In this document: positions 8,956 to 18,322 of the stretch, in pieces | How positions within the stretch are numbered: the first letter of the stretch is position 1 | How the letters are laid out: every line of letters starts with the position of its first letter | Assembly (NCBI GenBank): GCA_039105265.1 | Contig: JAPFFF010000003.1 | Location: 7,068,001 to 7,132,000, forward strand | Source of the DNA: Tritrichomonas musculus | Lineage: Eukaryota > Parabasalia > Tritrichomonadida > Tritrichomonadidae | DNA length: 64,000 nt | Direction of reading: 5' to 3' | Notes under the pieces: generated by a model | Told to the model about the DNA's origin: nothing | Database searches by the model: none | What the model saw: only the letters and a program-made list of their open reading frames with translations | Program-made: the position numbers and the translations under genes

Positions 8956-10629
8956 TTACTCATAACCGAATGGAACACCTTTAGGGAAATATTCAACGCC
9001 ATTAACAGACCAAGTAAAGTATGTATCGCTACATACCCATGCCTCGGGACTCGGTGGATGTTGTTCTTTATGTTCTAAATCAGGAATGAAATATGTATCA
9101 TCATCACCTCGGTATAATGGTTGACCACGGAAAGTGACAGTTACTGAATTATTACCAGTATCGATTCCATCAAATACATAACCAGCATTTGAACGTTCAA
9201 GTTGGAAGTTAATACCAAAACTTGTACCATCACTTCTGCAGTTTGTATAACGTTTACCAGTTACTGGATCATTTAATGGTTGAGTAAATGAATCCTCAAA
9301 TTCTTGTGTAGCTTCAAGTGAACCATCTAATTCATTAGCGATTAATTGATGTTGGTAAAATCGGGCGCTACATGTACTTCTGAATTCAGTGTCTGGATAA
9401 GTTCTCTTATTAACGACTAATTGAACATTTTGATACATGATATTTTCAAAACATGTAATATCTCCTGGAGTTCGTGGGAACATCATCGTAATATTAGTAG
9501 CATTTCTGAGAGGAATTGATTTGGAAATTTCTAAACCATTAACTTTGGCACTACCTTCAAATATTTCACGTGTTAATTCTTGTGATGGAACTAATAATGG
9601 AGTACGTAATTCATTAACGAGTCCTTGATATACACCAGGTTTGAGTCCAAATCCTGCAAGATTTGAACGTCCTAATTGAATGGTACCACCTAAAACTTGC
9701 AATGTTATTTTACCAACTTTCATATCAATTCCATTTGCATCTGAACCAACAGTAACTTTTAATGATCCATCAGCAGGTTCTGAATTTTCACCAGCTTTAT
9801 ATTCGATGACTATATTTGATGGATTACCTACTTGTGTGAATTTACGAGTAATTGGAACGACAGCTGGCATTTCTTCATCAATTGGTTTATCTTCAAGGAA
9901 TTGTAAAGTTTCTTTAACAACGTTTGGATTAACTTGACACCAAACCATAGCACGTAACGATGTCTTAACTTCTTCTTCAATTTCACCACAAATTGCGTTG
10001 GGGTAAAGTTGCCATGCTTGAAGTGCGAGTTGGTCAATAAATGGTATCGTTAACTCTATGGTGAATGTGTGTGGTTGACCATCAGCTATATCCTTTAAAT
10101 CAATATAACATCCACATATAGATGGTGAATATTGACTAACATTTTCCCATGTTGAATGAGAGAATTTTGAAGTAGCTTTTGCATCTCGTGGTTTAATTGA
10201 GTTATAAGCGAATGATTCACGTTGAAGTTCATCTTGTCTGTATGTATCTAAAAGTTTTCCATTAACCCAAAATCTACAATCTTCATAAAATTCAACAGCA
10301 TTTTTGAATCCAACAAATATTTTCATTAATCCGTTAGTATCTGCTGAAACATCAATTTTGTCAGAAAGTTTTAATTGAAAATCTAAAAGTATTGTTGAAA
10401 ATGATTTTTCAATTTGTGAAATAGTGTGTCCTGAATGAGTGAGTTTTATACGTGTTTTGGTACCTACTGGAAGGGGAGCGTCTTTATCTTTGAATTCTTC
10501 CATAATCCATGAAAATGAATTATCACCACCATTTCGTTGAATTAAATGTCTAAGTTTATTTTGAAAGAATGAGAGAATATCTCCTTCATCATTTCCTAAA
10601 TTTTTCGTCTGAGCGTTTAAGTATGTCAT
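8956..10629 (-). CDS. Major capsid protein candidate (double jelly-roll type, Maverick)
   Basis: A 557-residue beta-rich protein. Its length, position next to small virion genes and ATPase, and alternation of strands match the double jelly-roll capsid proteins described for Mavericks/Polintons. An early segment (FVGFKNAVEFYEDCRFWVNGKLL split over about 25 residues near 105-130), a segment rich in Trp and Pro around residues 190-235, and a C-terminal half with repeated beta strands fit two stacked jelly rolls. Sequence alone does not prove this; a structure prediction with comparison to known capsids would. The gene is divergent from the 106-residue amphipathic protein gene, with a 110-base AT-rich spacer. 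Confidence 0.65.
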   Translation of the reverse strand: MTYLNAQTKNLGNDEGDILSFFQNKLRHLIQRNGGDNSFSWIMEEFKDKDAPLPVGTKTRIKLTHSGHTISQIEKSFSTILLDFQLKLSDKIDVSADTNGLMKIFVGFKNAVEFYEDCRFWVNGKLLDTYRQDELQRESFAYNSIKPRDAKATSKFSHSTWENVSQYSPSICGCYIDLKDIADGQPHTFTIELTIPFIDQLALQAWQLYPNAICGEIEEEVKTSLRAMVWCQVNPNVVKETLQFLEDKPIDEEMPAVVPITRKFTQVGNPSNIVIEYKAGENSEPADGSLKVTVGSDANGIDMKVGKITLQVLGGTIQLGRSNLAGFGLKPGVYQGLVNELRTPLLVPSQELTREIFEGSAKVNGLEISKSIPLRNATNITMMFPRTPGDITCFENIMYQNVQLVVNKRTYPDTEFRSTCSARFYQHQLIANELDGSLEATQEFEDSFTQPLNDPVTGKRYTNCRSDGTSFGINFQLERSNAGYVFDGIDTGNNSVTVTFRGQPLYRGDDDTYFIPDLEHKEQHPPSPEAWVCSDTYFTWSVNGVEYFPKGVPFGYE

Positions 10630-10741
10630 TTTAAATATTGAAAAAAAATTAAATAATAAGTTAATAAAGAAAAGAATTTATAGTTTTGAAAAAATAAATG
10701 AATTAAGAAATGAAAAATAAAATTTTTACATTAATGAAAAT

Positions 10742-11062
10742 ATGGCATTTGGAAGTTGGTTTAAAAATATTGTGAACGGAGCTAAAAACATAATTGGCAA
10801 AATAGTTCCAAAAGTAAAGAAAGCAGTTGAAACAGTTGGTAGATTTGCACCATTGATAGGACAAGCTGGTGATTTAATAGGTGGAAGTGCTGGTGAGGTA
10901 ATAAATACAATCGGAAATGGTGTGAGTAAATTAAATGACAGAATTAATTATAAAGGTGGAAACGTTAACGCGTTAGGTGCGAATGGTGCAGGAGCTCGAA
11001 GAATTGTAGGCGCAAATGGTAGTGGTGTAAGAAGATTTGATATTCCATTACTGAAGGAATAA
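10742..11062 (+). CDS. Small amphipathic virion-like protein, MAFGSWFK family (copy 2)
   Basis: A 106-residue protein starting MAFGSWFKNIVNGAKNIIGK. The first 45 residues form a basic amphipathic helix; the middle is Gly/Ala-rich (LIGQAGDLIGGSAGE), and near the end two similar units, ALGANGAGARRI and IVGANGSGVRRF, look like an internal repeat with a possible protease-type Gly motif. It shares its first eight residues with the 83-residue protein at 2768-3019. A small internal capsid or membrane-lytic role is inferred from these features and from lying next to the capsid candidate. Confidence 0.62.
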   Translation: MAFGSWFKNIVNGAKNIIGKIVPKVKKAVETVGRFAPLIGQAGDLIGGSAGEVINTIGNGVSKLNDRINYKGGNVNALGANGAGARRIVGANGSGVRRFDIPLLKE

Positions 11063-11071
11063 AAATAAACA

Positions 11072-11215
11072 TTAAGAATAAAGTCGTTTCCTCATTTCAT
11101 CAGTTAATTCAGGTGGATCTATATTTAATGTTGGGGAAAGTTTCACAATGCGAATGAGTAAATTAGCGAGTTCAATAATTGTTAAACAACCAAGAAAAAT
11201 TTCTGATAAACTCAT
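11072..11215 (-). CDS. Small 47-residue Maverick ORF with hydrophobic N-terminus
   Basis: Too short for usual gene calling. It begins MSLSEIFLGCLTIIELANLL and ends EMRKRLYS. The first 25 residues are a hydrophobic, helix-like stretch that could be a membrane segment, followed by an acidic-then-basic tail. It fills the space between the 106-residue gene (convergent, 9 bases away) and the 119-residue gene (divergent), where otherwise no feature would lie. The compact gene packing of the element supports it being real. Confidence 0.4.
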   Translation of the reverse strand: MSLSEIFLGCLTIIELANLLIRIVKLSPTLNIDPPELTDEMRKRLYS

Positions 11216-11285
11216 TTATTATTAATTAAAAATTTTTATTTTTGTTTTTAATTAAAGATCTTTGATCAGAATTATTTCATAATTC

Positions 11286-11645
11286 ATGGATTTAAAAGTT
11301 ATTGAACCAATTAAAAACTATTTAAAAGAATTTAAAACAGTCGATGAATTTAATTTATGGTATTCAAAGAATAAGGAAGAAGTGGATAAGTTAACGACTC
11401 ATAAATTAAACAAAATGTATAAAATCGATGGGTATAGAATTACAAAAATAAAGGGTGTGTTGATGTTAAAGAAATGGGTTGAAAAAGACGAAAAAGAGAT
11501 AGTTAGTAAGGCTTCACCCAGGACGGATGCCATTGAAGAATTAAGAAATGAAATAAATGAAATCAGAAATACAGTAAATAAAATTATATCATTTCTTCAG
11601 GAATCGTCAAGTTCTATTGATGTATTACCGCCATCGACAACTTGA
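11286..11645 (+). CDS. Unassigned Maverick protein with C-terminal coiled coil
   Basis: A 119-residue protein. Residues 1-75 are charged and helical, with a segment HKLNKMYKIDGYRITKIKG that looks like a small winged-helix or SAP-like nucleic-acid-binding motif (uncertain). Residues about 85-107 form a coiled coil (AIEELRNEINEIRNTVNKI). The last 49 bases overlap the 3' end of the ATPase gene on the other strand, with tail-to-tail arrangement. Function unknown. Confidence 0.5.
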   Translation: MDLKVIEPIKNYLKEFKTVDEFNLWYSKNKEEVDKLTTHKLNKMYKIDGYRITKIKGVLMLKKWVEKDEKEIVSKASPRTDAIEELRNEINEIRNTVNKIISFLQESSSSIDVLPPSTT

Positions 11646-12430
11646 ATGATCATATATGGATGACTTTCACAATCTTCAGTTTTTCGTTTCAATATTTTTG
11701 AATACATTTCATAAAATTCATCAAATGATAAATTAGATGCTGATTGTGAATAAATATAACGTAATTGTTGTTTATTGAAACATGGAAATATAAATAATGT
11801 TGATATTTCATTTTTAACATGAGGTTTTAATCCTTTCCAACCTTGAATTAAAAGGAGGAATGAAAAATTTATATGTCTACATCTACGTATTAATTGGCTA
11901 AAATAAGATTCTTCTGAAGAAAAGAGTTTACTATTTGAGATATCATCGAATAAAACGATTGTATGCAATACTTCTCGGTTGAAATCAGAAACGGCAAGCA
12001 TTTTAAACATATCCTCTTTTTGTTGATCATCTATTTTATCCTGCAAGTTTTCCCGTTTGATAAGATTATATAAATTCTTTGCTGAGATTAAATCCTTCAT
12101 AAATTCAACAGCTTCTTGTTCACTAATTATAATATATGGAATCATAAGAAGTGGCTTTAAAGCTAAAAATGTTTTATCTGATTCTTGACCGTCTTTTGTA
12201 ACGTAGATAAATAAGTGATGAGTGTTTAATACACCTAATTTGATGATTTCCTTTAATGCTATCACAGTCTTTCCTGATGATTGCTTACCAACTATGACGT
12301 TAACACTATTTAACCTAATATTAACTTCAGGGTGTATTTCAGAAATTAGGCTTTCATTTTTATTCATAGTATAGGTTTTCAACGTATTTATAACGTGCGT
12401 TTTAACCATATTCTCTAATGATGTGTTCAT
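11597..12430 (-). CDS. Packaging ATPase, A32/FtsK-HerA type (Maverick)
   Basis: A 277-residue P-loop ATPase. The Walker A motif is GKQSSGKT at residues 48-55 after the strand VNVIVG; the Walker B motif is TIVLFDD ending at residue 163 and is followed by a sensor-like segment (FSFLLLIQGW) near residue 200. This arrangement and length match the genome-packaging ATPases of Mavericks, adenovirus-like and large DNA viruses. It would pump the element's DNA into a capsid, which supports the virus-like nature of the region. It lies between the unassigned 119- and 477-residue genes. Confidence 0.8.
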   Translation of the reverse strand: MNTSLENMVKTHVINTLKTYTMNKNESLISEIHPEVNIRLNSVNVIVGKQSSGKTVIALKEIIKLGVLNTHHLFIYVTKDGQESDKTFLALKPLLMIPYIIISEQEAVEFMKDLISAKNLYNLIKRENLQDKIDDQQKEDMFKMLAVSDFNREVLHTIVLFDDISNSKLFSSEESYFSQLIRRCRHINFSFLLLIQGWKGLKPHVKNEISTLFIFPCFNKQQLRYIYSQSASNLSFDEFYEMYSKILKRKTEDCESHPYMIIQVVDGGNTSIELDDS

Positions 12431-12537
12431 TTTCTATATATTAATGTAAAAGTTTATTTTAATTATTGATAAAAATATATTTTTATGTTTATTAATCATT
12501 AACTGAAATTAGATATTAACACATTTCTTAAAATTTA

Positions 12538-13971
12538 TTATTCAGGTTCTTCTACGATTGCTGATGTTTGTAATGCTTGTACTTGTGATTGAACGTTAGC
12601 ATCAAACCATTTATTAAAATCACTTGGATTTGGAGGTAATGCATTTATTCCTTTAAGAATAATAGCAATTGTTGCTTTAGCAACTAATGGAATATGTTCA
12701 GGGTTAACTGGTAGTCCGGATTTATTACACATTTCACATGCAGTAGGTACAAAATCAGCAATTTTTACAGGATTAATTAAATAATCGTGAACTATGAACT
12801 CAATAGCTTCTTTAACTGCTTTCTTTCCTCTTAAATTCTTCCATTGATCCTCATTAACATTCATAACACTTTCACCATAAACATAAACCATTGCAGGAAG
12901 TAAAGCAAATTGATTCCATATAACCGTTGCCATTTGTGTAAGTGTGAATGGTAATTTTACACCGTTGAGGTATTTGATACCTTGATAAATTGGAGAGATA
13001 CACTTACCAACAAATGCCTGATAAGTTGAACGTTTCTTTGGTTTGATTAAGTGCTTTTCATCGATACCAGCAGCTTTTAATTTTGTTTCAAAGTCTTGCC
13101 AACTTTCACCCGCATAATTAGTGACTGTACGCCCTGTTTCATCAAATTCAGGATGATATATATTATTAATAAATCCTCTTAAGTTTATACCTTGTTTATG
13201 AGCTTCTTTACGTTGGTCCACAGTTGGGTAAGTTTTATAATAAGCATTGCGATATGGGAATAATGACGGAACGGTTGTAAATCCATTAACTATTACAGGC
13301 TTTTTACCTTCTTTTGTTTGTACGACGACTTCAGGTATTCCGTCACCATCTAAATCTTTACCGGTGGCTTCATATAAATCATTATATCCATGTCTATTAA
13401 TCCATTCATTCGCACTTACAACACTTTGAGCGTCTCGAATTTGTTTAACATCTTGATTTAATTTAGCCACAACATTAATTAAGTCATCCATACCAACATT
13501 ACCGTATTTATTTTGTTTTGCCTTTTTCGTTGGTTGAATTGCAGCCATTCTTTCACGGTAAAACGCCATATCATTTAATGCTTTCGTTAAGTCTTTCTTA
13601 TTAATGTTATTTTCTGCCAAGCTAGCGTATGATTGATCACGCATTTGGTTTAATTGAGAAACATTATTTATTAATTGCGGAATTTTCGATTTATTCATTT
13701 TATTAATTGGTAAAAAATTTAAATTATCTTTTTTGTTTTGAAAATTATTTAATCTAGAAATAAAATTTGAAATTGATTTATCATTTATTCTCAAACCTTC
13801 ATATAGCGCAAAATTATTATCATTTAAAAATTTCATTAAATTTGCAACTGAACCTTGCCATGAAGGCGACTCATGAAGAGTAACGTTAAGTTTTTCATTA
13901 ATTAATTCAATATATTTATTAAGTTTATCAAGTTTCAAACCTTTAAAATTATTTCTATTTAATTTTGACAT
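12538..13971 (-). CDS. Unassigned conserved-looking Maverick protein, 477 residues
   Basis: A 477-residue protein. The N-terminal 200 residues are helical and Asn/Lys-rich. A calcium-loop-like segment DLDGDGIPEVVVQ lies near residue 205-220, like the loops found in FG-GAP or dockerin-like repeats. The C-terminal 200 residues have hydrophobic helices (for example LPFTLTQMATVIWNQFALL) and a CEMC pair. I do not recognise the family. Its size and terminal position next to the ATPase make a virion or DNA-terminal role possible, but this is inference. The gene is the last clear one of the element. Confidence 0.55.
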   Translation of the reverse strand: MSKLNRNNFKGLKLDKLNKYIELINEKLNVTLHESPSWQGSVANLMKFLNDNNFALYEGLRINDKSISNFISRLNNFQNKKDNLNFLPINKMNKSKIPQLINNVSQLNQMRDQSYASLAENNINKKDLTKALNDMAFYRERMAAIQPTKKAKQNKYGNVGMDDLINVVAKLNQDVKQIRDAQSVVSANEWINRHGYNDLYEATGKDLDGDGIPEVVVQTKEGKKPVIVNGFTTVPSLFPYRNAYYKTYPTVDQRKEAHKQGINLRGFINNIYHPEFDETGRTVTNYAGESWQDFETKLKAAGIDEKHLIKPKKRSTYQAFVGKCISPIYQGIKYLNGVKLPFTLTQMATVIWNQFALLPAMVYVYGESVMNVNEDQWKNLRGKKAVKEAIEFIVHDYLINPVKIADFVPTACEMCNKSGLPVNPEHIPLVAKATIAIILKGINALPPNPSDFNKWFDANVQSQVQALQTSAIVEEPE

Positions 13972-14786
13972 ATTCTTTATATTAAAATAAATTTTTCAAA
14001 TTTACGTATAAAATTTATGTTTTCAATTTTTGACTTTTGAGATTTGAGGATGAAATTTATTAAAATCATTTATGAAGGGGTGATGAATCAGTGGCGAAAT
14101 CATGCCGCTTTACGGCGCGGACAAAGTCCTTTTTTTTTTGAGGTTTGAGGAAAAAATTGAAATGTTAAAAAAAAATTTGCAAGAATATTATCACATATAA
14201 CAAAATTTATGAATTAAAAATTAATGTGTGGATGCGGTGGTGTATATAAATTGATATCATAGATTCTAAAAAGCAGTGAGTTGTGGATTGGTGAAATCAT
14301 TATATATATAATAACTGTGTAATGTGACGTGAACAATTATTAACCCCCCACTGCTTATCTCATATACACTACTTCTTATTATATTATTCATATTTTTTTA
14401 AAATATTTTATATTTTTTTGAAAGATGTTTATATAGTCACCCCAATAAGTTTTGATAGGAAACAAATTCAAAAAGGGTTTATTACACTTTTATTCCAAGA
14501 AAAAGTTGTTTTTCTTTTTTTAAAAAGTTACGGTTTCTATCAAAACTTTATGGCAGCTAAAAGGAGATATCTTAATAAAATTTGACCTTAAATTGGCCTT
14601 AAATTGACCTTTTAAAATAAGCCAAATTTTATTAAAATGCTTCTTCATAGTTGCCATAAAGTATGATTTACTGTTTGTAGCCTTTCTAGAATTATAAATA
14701 CTTATTAGAATAACAGCATATAAGATAAAATCCTTGAAAATTTATGTTATGGGCTATATTTCATACGTTCTTAATGCTATCTGCCT
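13972..14786. other. Gene-free DNA at the element edge, with nested inverted repeats
   Basis: No coding frame stands out. An imperfect inverted repeat pairs 14239-14275 with 14340-14376 (arms include GTGTATAT and AGCAGTG), which could be part of the Maverick terminal region. A second nest lies at 14450-14670: AAGTTTTGATAG at 14450 pairs with CTATCAAAACTTTATGG near 14540, and TTAATAAAATTTG at 14571 pairs with CCAAATTTTATTAA near 14621. A GC-rich mini-hairpin (GCCGCTTTACGGC) sits at about 14103. Confidence 0.5.
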
Positions 14787-16172
14787 TACCCGTTACTGAC
14801 CTTATTTTCCCATGGCAGAAAATATTGTATAGTTTATCTCAATACATCACTATATTTATGATATGATATTTATATACTATATAAATTCAATTTTGAGATA
14901 ATTTTCAGCGGTTGCATTCATTTTTATAACAAAGCCGAACTTTAAAAGTTCCATCTTTCTTTTGTTTTCTTAGATTATTAGATTTTATCCTGCATAAGTT
15001 ATATCTTTTATTTCATAACAAGATGCTTGTTAAAAAACTTTTTTCCTAACACCAGATTTTTGATCAAAATATCCTAAAATTTATGCCTAAAAAACCTTTC
15101 ATTGCCGATCCTCACTCTAATATTTGCTCAATGTCCTCGTTCGAAAGCTTCACGATTCTCAATATCCTCGTTCAATCAAAACTTTCGCAATGCTCAAGAT
15201 CCTCCCTCGAAAGCTTCGCAATGCTCAAGATCCTCCCTCGAAAGCTTCGCAATGCTCAAGATCCTCCCTCGAAAGCTTCGCAATGCTCAAGATCCTCACT
15301 CAAAGGCTTCACAATGCTTAAGATTCACCCTCAAAAGCTACACGATTTTTAGCTTTAGAGTTTTTTTATAGGTTTATTCATTATTAAATAATGATATTTG
15401 CTTTTAACTTTGTTTTTAATAATGTAATTCACTTTAAATTGATTTTGATTGAACTTCCTCGTAAGATTCTTTGATTTTTTGGTTTAAATGATTCAATTAT
15501 TTTTTTATAATTATACATTTTGTTTAATGATTTATTTATATTTATAATAATTACTTCATATAAATTAAATAAGTAATATATTATAACTAATATTGTGGCT
15601 TAAATGATCAAAAAATATGAAAAATAACAAATATGTTATATGATGATTTTTGTGGTGAAGTGACTTTGCAAAAACTAGATCAAAAAATTCTCCAGCACCT
15701 CATTAACTATATATATTCAGGATTATTCATAATTTTAGCTATACGTTCCAAAAAAGTTAAAATAAAAGTAAACTGTCACATCATTATAACGAGTTTTCAG
15801 ATCATTTTTCTTATGCAAAGGATTTATGGAAAAGATAATAGATAAATCATCATTAAGACACCAATAAGAATATAATATAATAAGACAAAATCATAATATT
15901 GAATTTTGATCTCGCAATTAAACATATTTGATTCAGTACTTCACATCAAAAACTAAGATATTAGAACTCTGAAAAAAAAAGTGAAGGTTTTATACAATAT
16001 GGCAAAAGGACAATTTCCAATTTTGCGTAGAAAAAAAGTTTTTCCTTTATTTTTATGTTGACTTCACCAGTGAGGTCGAAAAATTAGCCTTTTTTTGCTT
16101 AAATTTGATCGACTTTGATCGGTTTAAATTCAATTCAAATCTGACATGGGAAAATAAGGTCAGTAACGGGTA
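14787..16172. mobile_element. Non-autonomous TIR element, about 1.39 kb, TA-bounded
   Basis: The segment is bounded by a 33-base near-perfect inverted repeat: 14787-14819 starts TACCCGTTACTGACC and its reverse complement occupies 16140-16172, with one mismatch. Both ends begin at a TA dinucleotide, as expected for TA-inserting (Tc1/mariner-type) transposons. No transposase is seen inside, so it would be non-autonomous. The interior holds a 31-base minisatellite at 15136-15350. No second copy is present in the window, so the alternative that this is a chance pairing of two ends of different elements cannot be excluded. Confidence 0.6.
15136..15350. repeat. 31-base minisatellite
   Basis: About six to seven units with a period of 31 bases; units start at 15206, 15237, 15268, 15299 and 15330, the central ones identical. 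The unit contains AAAGCTTCGCAATGCTCAAG. Because 31 is not a multiple of three, the array reads open in all three forward frames and makes misleading overlapping ORFs. Outer units are diverged, as in an old array with recent central expansion. Confidence 0.9.
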
Positions 16173-17362
16173 TATATTTTTGATTTTTTTTTCTGAGTAA
16201 TTTTTTTTTATTCAAAATTTTTTATTTTCTGAATTTTTTCAAATTTGTTTATCTTTTTTTTTTCTTGTGATCATGAGTTTAAAAAATATATTTATAATAT
16301 ATACTGCAAAAAAATTCATAATTATTTGTTATTATAAATTGTTACTTCATTATTCCTGATATATAAATTGTTCAAAATTGAGAATATTATTTATATTATT
16401 TTTTCAAAGTTTAAACAGCCAAGTTCATTTAAAATCTATATCAAAATTTTTTTGCGAATTTAGAAAAAGGATAATAATGAAAAAAATTTGATTTTTACGA
16501 TTTAAATCAGTTGTATATGCAAAATTCATATGATTTAGATTGTATTGTTTAAAATGATTAATGAAAGTATTGGTTAAATAAAATTTTAGTTTCTAAATTC
16601 GAAATGATCATAATTATTTTTACATAATTCATCTATGAAAACATAAATAAAATAGAAAATTCTTATCAAACATTGAATTATAAAGTATATTATTGATATA
16701 CTCGATTTTGTTCTTATTAATACTTATAAAAAAACATAAATAAAATAGAAAATTCTTATCAAACATTGAATTATAAAGTATATTATTGATATACTCGATT
16801 TTGTATTTGATAATAAGCTATTTGCATCTATTTTTAATTGTTTGCTCATTTCATTTGAAGTTAATATTATTTTTTAAAAAATATTGTCCTCGAAAATGTT
16901 TTATAGATGCAAAAATTAGCTTTTTTACAAATATTTTATTATTTGAGAATTTTAAGATATTCACAAAAAGTTTGTTGTCCGCAAATTTTCAATAAACGTT
17001 CAACAAACGATTTTTGATTTGTGGATAGGTCTAATAAACAAATCTTTTTTTTTTTTTTTTTTTTTTTTTGAGGAGGGTGAACCAAAGATCCGCTCGTTAG
17101 TTGGTTTCCAAATTAAGAAAGTTTAAATATATTCATATGTGTGATAAAATTGCCTACTCAGCAATTAAATCCTTCTATACGTTTTGGAGTTTTCATTCAA
17201 ATCGGAAAATCTAATTTCAAATTTTAGTATTGAAATAAAGGTATGGAAACCCTTTCTCAAAAAGTGGATGAAGTGTATTCGTGATCATCAGTAGAGCATC
17301 TTCTTTTTCATCTGAAAAAAAGAGAAAAATAAAATTTGAATTAAAAATATTAAATCTTTTTT
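16173..17362. other. Gene-free AT-rich stretch with a tandem duplication
   Basis: No gene seen. It includes a 25-base poly-T tract at 17045-17069 directly followed by a comparatively G/C-containing stretch (GAGGAGGGTGAACC), and the direct duplication listed separately. Confidence 0.6.
16638..16804. repeat. Direct duplication, 74 identical bases at a 93-base offset
   Basis: Bases 16638-16711 recur at 16731-16804 essentially without change (both contain GAAAATTCTTATCAAACATT). The lack of divergence suggests a recent local duplication or an assembly effect. Confidence 0.85.
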
Positions 17363-17974
17363 TTATTCAACTCCCATTTTTTCATTATTACAACAAACTA
17401 AATAACTTGCACAAATTAAGAGAATTAATTCAACAATTGTAATAACAATTGCTACAATCTGTAAATTTTTCATATTTTTTTCAATTTCTTGATCGATTTT
17501 GTTATAACAAAGATTGGAGATTCCATCTTTAGGTACAAATCCACATTGAATATCTGGATTTAAATTTTTGAATCCACAGCATTCATATTTTTTTTCTATG
17601 TTAATTCGAGTATTATTAAATTTTCCATTATACCAATTATCATTAATTCCATCTATTATTTTATCCTTATAGGTAAAAGCCAAGACAATTGCTACAATTT
17701 CAATAGCAATAACAATTATTATGATAATCAAATACGTGATATATAAGCCTCTTTTTTTGCAACAACATAATAAAAATCCAATTATTGATGAAACTATTGC
17801 ACATACCATGACAACAATAATAAATATGAAAGGGATATTATTCTTGATTAATTTGGACCAACTTTCGTCTTTTTCTTTTTTATAAACAAGGACTGCACCT
17901 ACAACTGAACAAATAATGACGCATGTACAAATAATTCCTATTATCCAACGTGCTATTCCACCACAGCAACCCAT
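17363..17974 (-). CDS. Tetraspanin-like membrane protein
   Basis: A 203-residue protein with four membrane segments at about residues 9-31, 47-70, 77-101 and 170-194. Between segments 3 and 4 is a 65-residue extracellular loop containing the hallmark CCG at 132-134 plus two further Cys (144 and 156), the tetraspanin disulphide pattern. Cys pairs beside the membrane (positions 3-4, 70-72, 194-195) could be palmitoylated. Trichomonads carry a family of such tetraspanins at the plasma membrane and on vesicles, where they organise membrane microdomains and adherence partners. Length and topology are normal. An Inr motif lies just before the start codon. Specific partners are unknown. Confidence 0.85.
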   Translation of the reverse strand: MGCCGGIARWIIGIICTCVIICSVVGAVLVYKKEKDESWSKLIKNNIPFIFIIVVMVCAIVSSIIGFLLCCCKKRGLYITYLIIIIIVIAIEIVAIVLAFTYKDKIIDGINDNWYNGKFNNTRINIEKKYECCGFKNLNPDIQCGFVPKDGISNLCYNKIDQEIEKNMKNLQIVAIVITIVELILLICASYLVCCNNEKMGVE

Positions 17975-17982
17975 TTTTTAAA

Positions 17983-17993
17983 AAATGAAATGA
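17983..17993 (-). promoter_or_regulatory. Initiator (Inr) motif for the tetraspanin gene
   Basis: On the minus strand the sequence TCATTTCATTT lies about 9-19 bases before the ATG. It contains two matches to the trichomonad Inr consensus TCA+1(C/T)(A/T). Confidence 0.5.
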
Positions 17994-18322
17994 TTATTCG
18001 GTGATTATTTGCATTTTAAAAAATATCAAATTTGAATGGTTTACAACTTTCCGATCGATTTTCATTTTTTATTTCCTAATGTCATTTAAATGATTTTTTA
18101 TCACAATTCACAAGGAAATAAGAGTAAAATGTAAAATTATATTAATAGAAAAAAGTTCCGTAGTCAATACAAATCATTCAATTTTTAAAAAATAAAATTT
18201 TAAATTAAAATTGACTAAAAGTCCGATGAAAAATACAGTAATCATATGTTTTATTTAAAATTAACATTGGCCATTTCATGTAATAATATGCGTTTAAGAG
18301 AACATTACTTAAATCTAAATAA

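Larger units (their letters stand above)
1..13980. mobile_element. Maverick/Polinton virus-like element, right-hand part
   Basis: Gene content defines the family: protein-primed DNA polymerase B end, retroviral-type integrase, A32/FtsK-like packaging ATPase and a capsid-like protein occur together only in Mavericks/Polintons, which are abundant in trichomonads. The genes lie on both strands with very short spacers (tens of bases), typical of these elements. The left end, including most of the polymerase and perhaps the protease gene, lies outside the window. The right terminal inverted repeat could not be confirmed because its partner is out of view; the true end could be anywhere from about 13,980 to 14,400. 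What is visible looks whole, so the copy is probably young. Confidence 0.88.

Noticed and set aside
15136-15350. CRISPR-like look of regular 31-base repeats
   Set aside because: Units are directly adjacent with no spacers, and the host is a eukaryote.
15083-15371. Three overlapping forward frames of 65-89 residues
   Set aside because: All are translations of the 31-base minisatellite in the three frames; the composition is not protein-like.
15633-15845. 70-residue frame with a BTB-like phrase (QHLINYIYSGLF)
   Set aside because: Only one short phrase resembles a BTB domain, and the rest is hydrophobic random-like sequence; too weak to call.
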